Notes: a model not told the origin generated them from the letters alone. A stretch of DNA of 64,000 nt from Arenibacter catalasegens (GCF_002909235.1 NZ_PHQQ01000013.1:62001-126000), one strand, 5' to 3'. Shown: positions 1 through 8,562, counted from the first letter of the stretch. A program made the numbers and translations.

Positions 1-77
1 TGGATAAAGCCATTTTACAGGCCCAGGCCATTGTAGAATCCCAGTCCAAAATTTTTGTTTCTGAATTGGAGAAATAA
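1..77 (+). CDS. 3' end of an unidentified gene
   Basis: An open frame (codons in phase with position 3) enters from the left edge and ends at the TAA at 75-77. It encodes about 24 residues ending in VSELEK. The tail is rich in Gln, Ser and Glu and looks like a helical C-terminus. There is too little sequence to recognise a family. The gene is cut by the window edge; its start lies upstream. Confidence 0.5.
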   Translation, partial: DKAILQAQAIVESQSKIFVSELEK

Positions 78-143
78 GGCTATTAAATATTCCCTAACTC
101 AATAAAAATTATAATTGATTTGGGGATTTAAATGAAGAAACGC

Positions 144-509
144 CTAGGATATTTGATCTATATTGACCATAATCATCACAGTCCAGAGTAAGGCCGCCCA
201 TAGCCAAAGTATGGCTACATAGGTAGCAATAAGCAGCACTTTGGAATTGGATATCTTATTTAGGAAATACCATGCCACGGCCGCAAATACAAAACTGAAG
301 GACCATAACATACCAACCATAATAAGGGTTGGCCAAACCCAGTCACCATGCCAATCGTTTATTGTAGGAAAAGATGCAAATAGAAAAGATACTGGAAAAT
401 ATAAAAGACCGCCCAAAGCACCCATGCTCAAGAGACCAAGTATTGCAGTTACAAAAAATGCAATTAATGAGAATTTAATATTAAATGTCCAAGTTTTCCA
501 GAGTACCAT
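144..509 (-). CDS. Small four-helix membrane protein, unknown function
   Basis: This 121-residue protein is almost entirely hydrophobic. Four membrane segments can be seen at about residues 12-32, 36-50, 60-82 and 92-114, separated by short loops with a few charged residues. There is no signal peptidase site, no cysteine motif and no catalytic motif, and I do not recognise the family. The tryptophan-rich hydrophobic composition makes this strand more credible than the opposing open frame. It reads away from sdhC and is probably transcribed alone. The role is unknown; an integral inner-membrane location is inferred from the helices. Confidence 0.6.
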   Translation of the reverse strand: MVLWKTWTFNIKFSLIAFFVTAILGLLSMGALGGLLYFPVSFLFASFPTINDWHGDWVWPTLIMVGMLWSFSFVFAAVAWYFLNKISNSKVLLIATYVAILWLWAALLWTVMIMVNIDQIS

Positions 510-896
510 CCAATGATCTTGATTTTTACTGTTGGGTTAGCTTCTAACGCTGAGAAATCAATAAAAGTATATTCATACCAAACGGTATTTTAAATTTATG
601 TAGGAAAATACATTAAACAAATAATCCTTCAATTGAAGGCATTTTATTAACACTATTCCCTGAAACTGCCGTTATACGTAGATTCTTTCCTTAATACTAC
701 AGGGGTGCAAAATTCTAGACTCTTGAAATATCTTCTCAATTCAACTTTTACGTAATCCTGAAAAAAATATTTTAGAGTTATTTATTCATTACAATTATGG
801 AATTCTTTAAATTGGTTCTAAATACCGTACATAAATTCAACAAAGTTTGTTAATAACTCGATTCTAGAGTAAATTTGCAATCAAAACAAATAACCA
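510..896. other. Divergent intergenic region upstream of sdhC
   Basis: These 387 bp separate the leftward membrane protein from sdhC. They are AT-rich with no credible open frame. A perfect 14-bp palindrome CCTTCAATTGAAGG lies at 626-639. The sdh promoter candidate is at the right end (847-877). Nothing else is supported. Confidence 0.5.
847..877 (+). promoter_or_regulatory. Predicted sdhC promoter, Bacteroidota type
   Basis: TTG at 847-849 and TAAATTTG at 870-877 match the Bacteroidota sigma-A consensus TTG-N(about 19)-TAnnTTTG, here with a 20-bp spacer. The sdhC ATG follows 19 bp after the -7 element, giving a short leader. Confidence 0.6.
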
Positions 897-1574
897 ATGA
901 GTGGATTTTTAAACTCTTCAATAGGCAGAAAGTACACTATGGCCCTTTCCGCCTTTTTCTTAATGATTTTTATCCTTCAACATTTTGCCATTAATATCCT
1001 ATCCGTTTTAAGTCCGGATACCTTTAATGAAACTTCTCATTTTATGGGTACCAATCCCCTAATACAATACGCGTTGCAACCTGTATTGCTTTTTGGGGTT
1101 ATCTATCATTTTGTAATGGGATTTGTTCTGGAAATAAAAAACCGGAATGCACGGGCCATTAACTATGTCAAAAACAATGGTGCCGCCAATTCCACCTGGA
1201 TGAGTAGAAATATGATTTGGAGTGGTGGCTTTATTCTGGTTTTCCTAATCATTCATTTCTTGGATTTCTGGTTTCCTGAAATCAATACAAAATATATTCA
1301 AGGAGACATGTCCGGTTTGCTAGCCGACGGGGAAGGTTATCGTTATTACGAAGAACTTACCCATAAATTTGTCCCGATATGGAGGGTTGCCCTTTATTGC
1401 TTAGGCTTTGTTTTTCTTTCGTTGCACCTACTCCACGGCTTTAATTCCGCATTTCAATCGGTTGGTGCCAATAATAAATATACAAAAGGGTTAAAAGGAT
1501 TCGGAAAGGCGTATGCTGTTTTAATTCCATTAGGATTTATTTTCATTGCACTATTTCACCATTTTAACCATTAA
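897..1574 (+). CDS. sdhC: Succinate dehydrogenase cytochrome b558 subunit
   Basis: This 225-residue protein is the diheme membrane anchor of complex II. It passes electrons from the SdhA/SdhB head to menaquinone in the inner membrane. Five hydrophobic helices are visible, with histidines placed inside or at the ends of helices as expected for heme ligands (for example H29 in LQHFAIN and the histidines in GVIYHFVMG, LIIHFLDFW and HLLHGF). Length and layout fit the b558 family used by Bacteroidota and Bacillus, which has one anchor instead of separate SdhC and SdhD. It is first in the sdh operon, 12 bp before sdhA, behind a good promoter. Confidence 0.93.
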   Translation: MSGFLNSSIGRKYTMALSAFFLMIFILQHFAINILSVLSPDTFNETSHFMGTNPLIQYALQPVLLFGVIYHFVMGFVLEIKNRNARAINYVKNNGAANSTWMSRNMIWSGGFILVFLIIHFLDFWFPEINTKYIQGDMSGLLADGEGYRYYEELTHKFVPIWRVALYCLGFVFLSLHLLHGFNSAFQSVGANNKYTKGLKGFGKAYAVLIPLGFIFIALFHHFNH

Positions 1575-1586
1575 TAATACATTTCT

Positions 1587-3602
1587 ATGTCTGTATTGGA
1601 TTCTAAAGTACCAAAAGGCCCATTAAAGGATAAATGGACGACCTATAAGGATAAAATAAACTTAGTAAATCCCGCCAACAAACGAAACATCGATGTTATT
1701 GTTGTTGGAACAGGTCTTGCTGGAGGTTCTGCCGCCGCAACCTTGGCCGAGCTTGGTTATAGGGTAAAAGCATTCTGCTATCAGGATTCCCCGCGTAGAG
1801 CACATTCCATCGCAGCACAGGGAGGTATAAATGCCGCAAAAAATTATCAAGGGGATGGGGATTCTACCTATCGTCTGTTCTATGATACTGTAAAGGGTGG
1901 CGATTACCGTTCCCGAGAAGCTAACGTATACCGTTTGGCAGAGGTTTCGGCCAATATTATTGATCAATGTGTAGCACAAGGGGTTCCCTTTGCTAGAGAT
2001 TATGGTGGACTATTGGACAACCGATCTTTTGGTGGTGTATTGGTATCCCGAACGTTTTATGCAAAAGGACAAACGGGCCAACAATTATTGTTAGGGGCAT
2101 ATTCTGCCATGAACAGACAGATCGCCCGTGGGAAAATAGAAATGTACAACAGGCACGAAATGCTAGATGTTGTAAAAGTAAATGGAAAGGCGCGCGGTAT
2201 TATAGCGCGGAACCTAGTTACCGGGGAAATAGAACGCCATTCCGCACATGCAGTAGTAATTGCATCGGGGGGTTATGGAAATGTATATTTCCTTTCAACC
2301 AATGCTATGGGGTCTAACGCAACAGCAGCCTGGAAAATACATAAAAAGGGAGCCTTTTTCGCAAACCCATGTTATACCCAAATTCACCCTACCTGTATCC
2401 CACGCTCGGGAGACTATCAATCCAAATTAACCCTAATGTCCGAGTCACTACGTAATGACGGCCGTATTTGGGTCCCTAAAAATATGGAAGATGTGTTGGC
2501 CATTAGGGAAGGAAAATTAAAACCTACCCAATTGAGCGAGGATCAAAGGGATTACTATTTAGAAAGAAGATATCCTGCCTTTGGAAACTTGGTGCCACGT
2601 GATGTGGCTTCCAGAGCGGCGAAAGAAAGATGCGATGCCGGTTATGGTGTTAACGCTACCGGGGAAGCGGTGTATTTGGATTTTAAATCGGCCATTGAAC
2701 GATATGGTTTGGAACAAGCTAAGATCCATGGTATTCAAAATGCTTCCAAAGAAAAAATTACTGAACTAGGTGCAGCTGTAGTAGAGGAAAAATATGGAAA
2801 TCTTTTTCAAATGTACGAGAAGATCGTTGATGAAAATCCATATAAAACCCCAATGATGATCTATCCTGCAACCCACTATACTATGGGAGGCGTTTGGGTA
2901 GATTACAACCTCATGACCACTGTGGAAGGCTTATATTGCATTGGTGAGGCCAATTTCTCTGATCATGGAGCAAACCGTCTAGGGGCATCTGCCCTAATGC
3001 AAGGTCTGGCCGATGGCTATTTTGTATTGCCCTACACCATGGGGGACTACTTGTCACATGAAATTAGAACAGGGAAAATTGCAACCGACACCCCTGAGTT
3101 TGATGAGGCCGAAAAAGAGGTCACCGAAAGAATCAACTTCTTTGTGAATAATAAAGGGTCTCATTCAGTAGATTATTTCCATAAACGCTTGGGGAAGGTA
3201 ATGTGGGACAAATGTGGTATGTCCCGTAACGCTACAGACCTAAAATTAGCCATAGCAGAAATTAAGGCTATCCGAGAAGAGTTTTATAAGGAAGTAAAAG
3301 TCCCTGGGTCCGCCAATGAGATGAATCCAGAACTGGAGAAAGCAGGTCGAGTGGCCGATTTCTTGGAATTGGGCGAATTGTTTGCCAAGGACGCCTTAAT
3401 GCGAGAGGAATCCTGTGGAGGACATTTCCGTGAAGAGTCGGTAGAAATTGATGGCGAGCAAAAAGGAGAAGCAAAACGTAACGATACAGATTATGCTTTT
3501 GTAGCTGCTTGGGAATACAAAGGAGAACCTTCAGATGCCGTTTTGCATAAGGAACAACTGGAATTTAATGATATTGAATTAAAACAAAGAAGTTATAAAT
3601 AG
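1587..3602 (+). CDS. sdhA: Succinate dehydrogenase flavoprotein subunit
   Basis: This 671-residue protein oxidises succinate to fumarate (TCA cycle, complex II) on the cytoplasmic face. The N-terminal dinucleotide motif GTGLAGG is at about 41-47. The covalent-FAD histidine is H73 in AHSIAAQGG. The substrate region [11 protein letters not shown] lies mid-protein and the FAD motif [13 protein letters not shown] lies in the second half. The length is at the long end of the SdhA/FrdA family, as usual for the Bacteroidota subgroup. It sits between sdhC (12-bp gap) and a four-helix gene that interrupts the expected direct join to sdhB. Sequence alone cannot exclude a fumarate reductase direction, but an aerobic flavobacterial sdh is most likely. 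Confidence 0.95.
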   Translation: MSVLDSKVPKGPLKDKWTTYKDKINLVNPANKRNIDVIVVGTGLAGGSAAATLAELGYRVKAFCYQDSPRRAHSIAAQGGINAAKNYQGDGDSTYRLFYDTVKGGDYRSREANVYRLAEVSANIIDQCVAQGVPFARDYGGLLDNRSFGGVLVSRTFYAKGQTGQQLLLGAYSAMNRQIARGKIEMYNRHEMLDVVKVNGKARGIIARNLVTGEIERHSAHAVVIASGGYGNVYFLSTNAMGSNATAAWKIHKKGAFFANPCYTQIHPTCIPRSGDYQSKLTLMSESLRNDGRIWVPKNMEDVLAIREGKLKPTQLSEDQRDYYLERRYPAFGNLVPRDVASRAAKERCDAGYGVNATGEAVYLDFKSAIERYGLEQAKIHGIQNASKEKITELGAAVVEEKYGNLFQMYEKIVDENPYKTPMMIYPATHYTMGGVWVDYNLMTTVEGLYCIGEANFSDHGANRLGASALMQGLADGYFVLPYTMGDYLSHEIRTGKIATDTPEFDEAEKEVTERINFFVNNKGSHSVDYFHKRLGKVMWDKCGMSRNATDLKLAIAEIKAIREEFYKEVKVPGSANEMNPELEKAGRVADFLELGELFAKDALMREESCGGHFREESVEIDGEQKGEAKRNDTDYAFVAAWEYKGEPSDAVLHKEQLEFNDIELKQRSYK

Positions 3603-3603
3603 T

Positions 3604-3645
3604 CAAAAGACAAAAGGCAAAAGGCAAAAGGCAAAAGGCAAAAAT
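3604..3645 (+). repeat. Heptamer tandem repeat (CAAAAGG)
   Basis: Six consecutive 7-bp units: CAAAAGA, four perfect CAAAAGG copies (3611-3638), then CAAAAAT. The run starts 2 bp after the sdhA stop codon and ends 18 bp before the four-helix gene. A partly matching inverted sequence (GCCTATTGGCTTTTTGGC, 4031-4048) lies just past that gene, so the repeats may mark the borders of an inserted unit. Confidence 0.85.
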
Positions 3646-3662
3646 TAACAAAATTTGCCCAT

Positions 3663-4025
3663 ATGAACGAAGTAAGAACGTATAAAGATTTATTGATCTG
3701 GCAAAAAGGAATAGAAATCGTTAAGGAGACATATTTGCTATGCAAAGAAATTCCAAATGACGAATTATTCGGATTACAAAGTCAAATCAAGCGTTCCTCA
3801 ATTTCAATACCTTCAAATATTGCCGAGGGATGGGGTAGAAATTACACGAAGAATTATATCCAGTTTTTAAAAATTTCCAGAGGATCCTTATTAGAATTGG
3901 AAACTCAAATAATTATAGCAAAAGAATTAAACTTTATTTCAACCGATAGTTATAATAGAATTCAAGGTTTAATTACCGAAGAAAGTAAAATGTTAAACGC
4001 CTTCATTAAATCGATAGACACATAA
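3663..4025 (+). CDS. Four-helix bundle protein (23S-IVS / S23 type)
   Basis: This 120-residue protein has the hallmarks of the four-helix-bundle family first found as the product of intervening sequences in 23S rRNA genes: an N-terminal DLLIWQKGIEIVKETY helix, then LQSQIKRSSISIPSNIAEG, a hallmark stretch of the family, then RGSLLELETQIIIAKELN. It has the normal family length and no visible damage. The family is structurally related to the Avd accessory protein of diversity-generating retroelements, but its function here is unknown. The gene is inserted between sdhA and sdhB, preceded by a heptamer repeat, and would be co-transcribed with the sdh genes. A second, broken copy of the family sits at 8173-8538. 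Confidence 0.88.
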   Translation: MNEVRTYKDLLIWQKGIEIVKETYLLCKEIPNDELFGLQSQIKRSSISIPSNIAEGWGRNYTKNYIQFLKISRGSLLELETQIIIAKELNFISTDSYNRIQGLITEESKMLNAFIKSIDT

Positions 4026-4063
4026 CTAATGCCTATTGGCTTTTTGGCTAATAAACTATAAGA

Positions 4064-4810
4064 ATGAATCTTACATTAAAAATTTGGAGACAAAAAGGAC
4101 CACAGGACAAAGGTAAAATGGTCGAATATAAAGTGACTGAGATTTCAGAACACATGTCTTTCCTTGAAATGATGGATGTTTTAAACGAACAGCTCACCAA
4201 CACAGGGGACGAACCTGTAGCCTTTGACCATGATTGTCGTGAAGGAATTTGCGGCACCTGCTCCATGTACATCAATGGGGAAGCGCATGGTCCAGATAGA
4301 GGGGTTACTACCTGTCAGTTACATATGCGAATGTTCAAGGATGGGGACACCATAACGATTGAACCTTTTAGGGCCAAAGCCTTTCCGGTTATAAAAGATT
4401 TGGTTGTGGATCGCAGTTCTTTTGATCGTATTCAGCAGGCCGGTGGTTTTATTTCCGTGAACACCTCAGGAAATACACAAGACGCCAATGCCATTCCTAT
4501 AGACAAGCATGCGGCCGATACGGCCATGGATTCCGCTACCTGTATTGGTTGTGGCGCCTGTGTTGCTAGTTGTAAGAACTCCTCAGCCATGCTATTCGTA
4601 GGGGCTAAGGTTTCCCAATATGCTTTACTACCGCAAGGACAGATTGAAGCCACCGACAGGGTCAAAAATATGGTTGCCCAAATGGATTTGGAAGGTTTTG
4701 GAAACTGTACCAATACCGGTGCCTGTGAGGTAGAATGTCCTAAAGGAATTTCCTTGGAAAACATTGCCCGTATGAACAGGGAGTTCTTTAGTGCCAGCAT
4801 AAAAGGATAA
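4064..4810 (+). CDS. sdhB: Succinate dehydrogenase iron-sulfur subunit
   Basis: This 248-residue protein carries electrons from the SdhA flavin to the heme anchor. The N-terminal ferredoxin-like domain binds 2Fe-2S with C58, C63, C66 and C84 ([10 protein letters not shown]...TTC). The C-terminal domain holds [11 protein letters not shown] (C160, C163, C166, C170) and a second set C215, C221 and C225 ending in CP, for the 4Fe-4S and 3Fe-4S clusters. All ligands are present. It is last in the sdh operon, separated from sdhA by the inserted four-helix gene, and is followed by a strong terminator. Confidence 0.95.
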   Translation: MNLTLKIWRQKGPQDKGKMVEYKVTEISEHMSFLEMMDVLNEQLTNTGDEPVAFDHDCREGICGTCSMYINGEAHGPDRGVTTCQLHMRMFKDGDTITIEPFRAKAFPVIKDLVVDRSSFDRIQQAGGFISVNTSGNTQDANAIPIDKHAADTAMDSATCIGCGACVASCKNSSAMLFVGAKVSQYALLPQGQIEATDRVKNMVAQMDLEGFGNCTNTGACEVECPKGISLENIARMNREFFSASIKG

Positions 4811-4840
4811 TACGGATTAAAATATTAATTCTGATTTACA

Positions 4841-4881
4841 AAAACAAACCCCATCCCTCTACAGGAATGGGGTTTTTGTTT
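4841..4881 (+). terminator. Rho-independent terminator of the sdh operon
   Basis: AAACAAACCCCATCC and GGAATGGGGTTTTTGTTT form a GC-rich hairpin with a short loop followed by a T-rich run, about 30 bp after sdhB. Confidence 0.85.
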
Positions 4882-4913
4882 ACGCAGATCTTAAAAATCC
4901 AGTATCTTTAAGT

Positions 4914-5387
4914 ATGAATAAGGAATATAAGGAAGAACGGATAATTGTCCCTCGTTTCAATGAAGAGTCCGGTTTTTATACGACCCCTGAACGTTCTAAA
5001 ATTATGGGAAAAATCAGAGGTAAAAACACCATTCCCGAACTCAAATTTAGAAAAGCCCTATGGGCCGAAGGATATCGATATAGAGTAGATTATAAGAAGT
5101 TAATAGGCAAACCAGATATTGCCCTAAAAAAATATAAAACGGTCATCTTTATAGATGGTGAATATTGGCATGGTTACAACTGGGAAGAGCGGAAGCAAAA
5201 AATTAAGACCAATAAAGAGTTCTGGATACCAAAAATTGAACGTAATATTCAACGGGACCAAGAAGTAAACTTGAAACTACAGCAGTTGGGCTATACCATA
5301 TTCCGATTTTGGGAACGGGAAATCAAAAAAGAATTAGAACAATGTTTAAACCAAGTAATTGTCCATTTACGGTCACAACAATCCTAA
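4914..5387 (+). CDS. Vsr-like very short patch repair endonuclease, zinc ligands missing
   Basis: This 157-residue protein has the Vsr fold signature: TPERSKIMGKIRGKNTIPEL (about 23-42), the nuclease core GKPDIALKKYKTVIFIDGEYWHG (the D of KPD is the catalytic Asp equivalent), KTNKEFWIPKIERN and a C-terminal FRFWERE. Vsr nicks at T:G mismatches made by deamination of 5-methylcytosine. Compared with E. coli Vsr, the four zinc-site positions (Cys66, His71, Cys73, Cys117) read E, Y, W and R here, so no zinc site seems possible. No cytosine methyltransferase or restriction gene is next to it. TATCTTTA just before the ATG resembles a -7 element. The fold is reasonably certain; the substrate is not. 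Confidence 0.8.
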   Translation: MNKEYKEERIIVPRFNEESGFYTTPERSKIMGKIRGKNTIPELKFRKALWAEGYRYRVDYKKLIGKPDIALKKYKTVIFIDGEYWHGYNWEERKQKIKTNKEFWIPKIERNIQRDQEVNLKLQQLGYTIFRFWEREIKKELEQCLNQVIVHLRSQQS

Positions 5388-5405
5388 ATTAAGTATACAG
5401 CCCAC

Positions 5406-6563
5406 ATGCCAACTTATAGAAACAAAATATCATCTAAGCTTCCCAAAGTAAAAACCACGATTTTTACCACTATGGGTCAATTGGCACAAAAGCACAGTGC
5501 AATTAATCTCTCTCAAGGTTTTCCTAATTTTGAACCTGATCCAACCTTGATCGATTTGGTAACCCAAGCCATGAAGCAGGGCTATAACCAATATGCACCC
5601 ATGGCAGGTGTCTATGAACTTCGTGAAGTGCTCTCTAAGAAAATGGAGCAATTATATGGGAGGTACTATAACCCAAACAATGAAATTACAGTAACGGTAG
5701 GTGCCACACAGGCTATTTTCAGCATCATTACAGCCTTTATAGGCCATGGTGATGAGGTAATTGTCATTAAGCCGGCATACGATTGTTATGAGCCAGCCAT
5801 TGAAGTCAATGGAGGGATTCCTGTATTTGTTCAGTTAAACAATAGTGATTTCAAGGTAGATTGGACAGAATTTCGTTCCAAAATTACTTCCAAGACCAAA
5901 ATGGTCATCATTAACACCCCTCATAATCCCAGTGGCACTATTTTCTCCAAAGACGATATGCTTCAACTACAGCATAGTCTTGAAAAAACAGATATAATTG
6001 TCATTAGTGATGAAGTATACGAGCATATTGTTTTTGATGGTTATACGCATGAAAGTGCTTCAAAATATGAAGCGCTCGCCTCCCGCACCTTTGTATGTGG
6101 TTCCTTTGGAAAAACATTTCATATCACAGGATGGAAAATGGGGTATTGTGCAGGCCCTGCCGAACTAATGCACGAATTTCGAAAAACGCATCAATTCAAT
6201 GTTTTTAGCGCAGACCATGCCGTTCAAAAAGCTTTGGGCACCTATTTAAAAGAACCTGAACATTATTTGGGTTTGAACACGTTTTATCAAAATAAGCGCG
6301 ACCTTTTCCTTTCCGGATTAAGCAGTTCAAGGTTTAAAATACATCCCTGCCAGGGCACCTACTTTCAATTGGCAGATTTTAGCGGCATTAGCCTAGAACC
6401 AGATGAAGTATTTGCTGAACGATTAGTCAAAGAATATCAAATAGCCAGTATTCCCATTTCAGGGTTTAATTCCAAGGGAATTGATAAACACCTATTACGA
6501 TTTTGTTTCGCCAAGACCAACGAAACCTTGGAAAAGGCCACAGAAATTCTTTGCAAGTTATAA
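5406..6563 (+). CDS. PLP-dependent aminotransferase (methionine aminotransferase type)
   Basis: This 385-residue class I/II fold aminotransferase resembles YbdL and kynurenine aminotransferase. The N-terminus has INLSQGFPNFEPD and the NQYAPMAGVYELR stretch. The cofactor residues are visible: NPSG around N174, D202 and Y205 in SDEVYEH, and the Schiff-base lysine K236 in GSFGKTFHITGWK. The C-terminal Arg in LLRFCFA should bind the substrate carboxylate. The expected role is cytosolic transamination of methionine or aromatic amino acids, for example at the last step of methionine salvage. It starts 18 bp after the Vsr-like gene and converges on the GNAT gene with a 10-bp gap. Confidence 0.85.
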   Translation: MPTYRNKISSKLPKVKTTIFTTMGQLAQKHSAINLSQGFPNFEPDPTLIDLVTQAMKQGYNQYAPMAGVYELREVLSKKMEQLYGRYYNPNNEITVTVGATQAIFSIITAFIGHGDEVIVIKPAYDCYEPAIEVNGGIPVFVQLNNSDFKVDWTEFRSKITSKTKMVIINTPHNPSGTIFSKDDMLQLQHSLEKTDIIVISDEVYEHIVFDGYTHESASKYEALASRTFVCGSFGKTFHITGWKMGYCAGPAELMHEFRKTHQFNVFSADHAVQKALGTYLKEPEHYLGLNTFYQNKRDLFLSGLSSSRFKIHPCQGTYFQLADFSGISLEPDEVFAERLVKEYQIASIPISGFNSKGIDKHLLRFCFAKTNETLEKATEILCKL

Positions 6564-6573
6564 TCAATATATT

Positions 6574-7107
6574 TTATATCGAATCTCCCGGTAATAGGTC
6601 CAACCGCATTAACCAATCCATTTGTTTATCCTTGCCAATGTAATACGGGTGACTTCCAAACTTGTAGAACCCCAATCTTTCATAAAATTTAATGGCTTTT
6701 TTATTGAGTTCCCAAACACCAAGCCACAAGTAATACTTGTTTTTGGACCTTGCTATTGAAATGACCTGCGTCAATATCCACGCTCCAAAACCCTGACCTT
6801 GGAGTTCCCCCAAAACATAGATGCGTTCAATCTCCATAGAATTACTATCCTTAATATCCGATTGGGATCCATTTTCATTCAACTTAATATACCCTACTAA
6901 AATAGCATGGTTGTAGACCAAATAAAAGGATGAATTGTTATCATTGAGTTCCTTGAGGAGGGCTTCCTCGCCAAAAGCCGAATTAAGGTATTCCTTAAAA
7001 TACTCAGGATTATTATCCTTTTCAAAAGCTTCTATAAAAGTCCTCTTGCTCAGATTTGCCAAAAAACCCAAATCGCTAATAGAACAAGCTTCCAAATGTA
7101 GTTTCAT
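6574..7107 (-). CDS. GNAT family N-acetyltransferase
   Basis: This 177-residue single-domain acetyltransferase covers the whole GNAT fold. The acetyl-CoA pyrophosphate-binding motif is ELQGQGFGAWIL at about 110-121, preceded by the strand IERIYVLGE. The C-terminal part, AIKFYERLGFYKFGSHPYYIG, is the usual FYxxxGF motif A/B end. The acceptor substrate cannot be read from sequence; diamines, amino acids or small toxins are typical for relatives. It is transcribed leftward, alone, and converges on the aminotransferase gene. Confidence 0.85.
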   Translation of the reverse strand: MKLHLEACSISDLGFLANLSKRTFIEAFEKDNNPEYFKEYLNSAFGEEALLKELNDNNSSFYLVYNHAILVGYIKLNENGSQSDIKDSNSMEIERIYVLGELQGQGFGAWILTQVISIARSKNKYYLWLGVWELNKKAIKFYERLGFYKFGSHPYYIGKDKQMDWLMRLDLLPGDSI

Positions 7108-7154
7108 TTCTTAGTTTTTGTTTCCTAAAAATACAATTTTCAACACGGTCATAA

Positions 7155-7196
7155 ACAAAAAAAAGGGAGCAATACTACAAAGTATTGCTCCCTTTT
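7155..7196 (-). terminator. Strong rho-independent terminator
   Basis: A perfect 16-bp inverted repeat, AAAAGGGAGCAATACT / AGTATTGCTCCCTTTT, with a 4-nt loop and an uninterrupted T run on the reverse strand. It lies 19 bp after the small ORF at 7215-7322, so it ends that transcript, and it could also block transcription in the other direction. Confidence 0.88.
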
Positions 7197-7214
7197 AAAA
7201 ATTTAAATCTATGC

Positions 7215-7322
7215 CTAAAGCATAAATAATTTTTTCATCAATCGTACAATGCCTATAAAAAAGTCATTTCGATAAACTTGAATTTCTTCCTGTGAGGGGG
7301 CGTGGCTAATTTGGGCTTCCAT
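7215..7322 (-). CDS. Predicted 35-residue small protein
   Basis: ATG at 7322 opens a 35-codon frame ending at a TAG at 7215. The product begins MEAQISHAPSQEEIQVY and ends in a short amphipathic, basic-hydrophobic tail (IVRLMKKLFML). It is too short for standard gene calling. Support comes from its position: it sits in an otherwise empty 390-bp gap and is followed by a textbook terminator that no other gene needs. I do not recognise the family. The tail could associate with a membrane. An alternative is a non-coding RNA ending at the same terminator. Confidence 0.45.
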   Translation of the reverse strand: MEAQISHAPSQEEIQVYRNDFFIGIVRLMKKLFML

Positions 7323-7497
7323 AGTAAAATAGGTTTAAAGGTTTAGTAGTAGTTAAATTTGGGGTCTAACTTCTGTTATTGATTACAATATAATTCAGAT
7401 AAACGCAATATTTAAAAAATTGTTGTGAAATATACCTTAATTGTTGTAAGCGTATAAAAATAGTCAATTACATCGATAACTGGCAACTTCCAAAATG

Positions 7498-8151
7498 TTA
7501 AATTTCCATTTCCGGGATATCTCCCACGACGATTAAATTGCCTTCTGTGGCTTTAATTATTTCTTCAACACTTAAGCCTGGGGCCCTTTCCAACAATTTA
7601 AATCCTTTTGGGGTTACTTCCAGCACTGCCAGGTTGGTCACAATCTTTTTTACACACCCAACACCTGTCAGCGGTAAAGAACATTTTTTCAATAATTTGG
7701 ATTCTCCGTCTCTGTTGGTATGCATCATAGCGACAATGATATTTTCAGCAGAAGCCACCAAATCCATAGCTCCTCCCATTCCTTTCACCATTTTTCCAGG
7801 AATTTTCCAATTGGCAATATCACCGTTTTCTGCGACCTCCATAGCCCCTAAAATGGTTAAATCTACATGCTGACCCCGAATCATCCCAAAGCTCGTTACA
7901 GAGTCGAAAAACGAGGCTCCTGGAAGAGTGGTAATGGTTTGCTTGCCGGCATTAATGAGATCGGCATCCTCTTCCCCTTCAAAAGGAAAGGGACCCATTC
8001 CCAACACGCCATTTTCACTTTGAAATTCCACACTTATATCTTCCCTTACAAAATTGGCCACCAAAGTTGGTATTCCAATTCCCAAGTTAACGTAATATCC
8101 TTCCTTTACTTCCTTTGCAATGCGTTTTGCTATTCCGTTTTTATCCAACAT
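7498..8151 (-). CDS. scoB: 3-oxoacid CoA-transferase subunit B
   Basis: This 217-residue beta subunit of succinyl-CoA:3-ketoacid (or acetate:acetoacetyl) CoA transferase contains the catalytic glutamate in the SENGVLGMGP motif at about 45-54. Other family stretches are NLGIGIPTLVANF, TTLPGASFFDS and GGAMDLV. With ScoA it moves CoA between succinyl-CoA and acetoacetate in ketone-body and branched-chain catabolism. It is downstream of scoA in the same transcript, but a broken four-helix gene lies between them. Confidence 0.92.
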   Translation of the reverse strand: MLDKNGIAKRIAKEVKEGYYVNLGIGIPTLVANFVREDISVEFQSENGVLGMGPFPFEGEEDADLINAGKQTITTLPGASFFDSVTSFGMIRGQHVDLTILGAMEVAENGDIANWKIPGKMVKGMGGAMDLVASAENIIVAMMHTNRDGESKLLKKCSLPLTGVGCVKKIVTNLAVLEVTPKGFKLLERAPGLSVEEIIKATEGNLIVVGDIPEMEI

Positions 8152-8169
8152 AATTGTTGATTTGATAAT

Positions 8170-8562
8170 TAATTAATTTGATAATTTACCACGTTTACTG
8201 CTACCTATTATTTTCGAGATAATTCGAATGATAGCTTCCAATTCTGAAAAAAGCGTTACTTGCGGATTTGGATAGTGCTTTGACTCCTTGCAAAGTTTGA
8301 TCCACTAGGAGGTTTCGTCCGCTTCCTTAGCTGCAATCTTAAATTTATGTATAAAATCAGCAGTACTTTCCCCATTTTGGGCCTCCCAGGTATTTGCACC
8401 GATAGATGTTCCACTTCTAAACAATTGGGATGCCATTTCATACTTATTAAAAGATCTCAATACTTCACAATATTCAATTATTTCCAAGGAAAAATCGAAA
8501 GTTTTCTTTACGATTATATTTTCCTTATCACTCCTCATATTAGCAAATTTTCAAATTAATTA
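8170..8562. repeat. 11-bp inverted repeats bounding the four-helix pseudogene
   Basis: TAATTAATTTG at 8170-8180 is the exact reverse complement of CAAATTAATTA at 8552-8562. The left arm overlaps the end of the pseudogene frame and the right arm overlaps the scoA stop codon. The left side also has a direct repeat TTTGATAATT (8161-8170, 8177-8186). The arms are AT-rich, so chance pairing is possible, but their position at both gene borders suggests the ends of a small inserted unit. Confidence 0.5.
8173..8538 (-). pseudogene. Four-helix bundle gene broken by an in-frame amber codon
   Basis: From the ATG at 8538 the frame reads 77 residues of the 23S-IVS/S23 four-helix family (SGTSIGANTWEAQ, DFIHKFKIAAKEADET) and stops at a TAG at 8305-8307. 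Read on in the same frame, it gives WIKLCKESKHYPNPQ and a final helix, ending at TAA 8173-8175. The full length would be 121 codons, matching the 120-residue intact copy at 3663. The family normally has a Tyr (TAT or TAC) where the TAG stands, so a single base change explains the break. Perfect 11-bp inverted repeats (TAATTAATTTG 8170-8180, CAAATTAATTA 8552-8562) flank it. It splits the scoA-scoB operon. Confidence 0.85.

Noticed and set aside
241-516. Forward 91-codon frame opposite the small membrane gene
   Set aside because: Lys/Asn/Pro-rich with no domain; the reverse frame gives four clear membrane helices.
3604-3645. CRISPR-like array
   Set aside because: Units are 7 bp without spacers and there are no cas genes; it is a simple tandem repeat.
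4914-5387. Restriction-modification or phage island around the Vsr-like gene
   Set aside because: Neighbours are sdh and an aminotransferase; no methylase, integrase or phage gene is present.
8305-8307. TAG recoded as an amino acid
   Set aside because: No pyrrolysine machinery or context, and the expected residue is Tyr, one base away; mutation is simpler.
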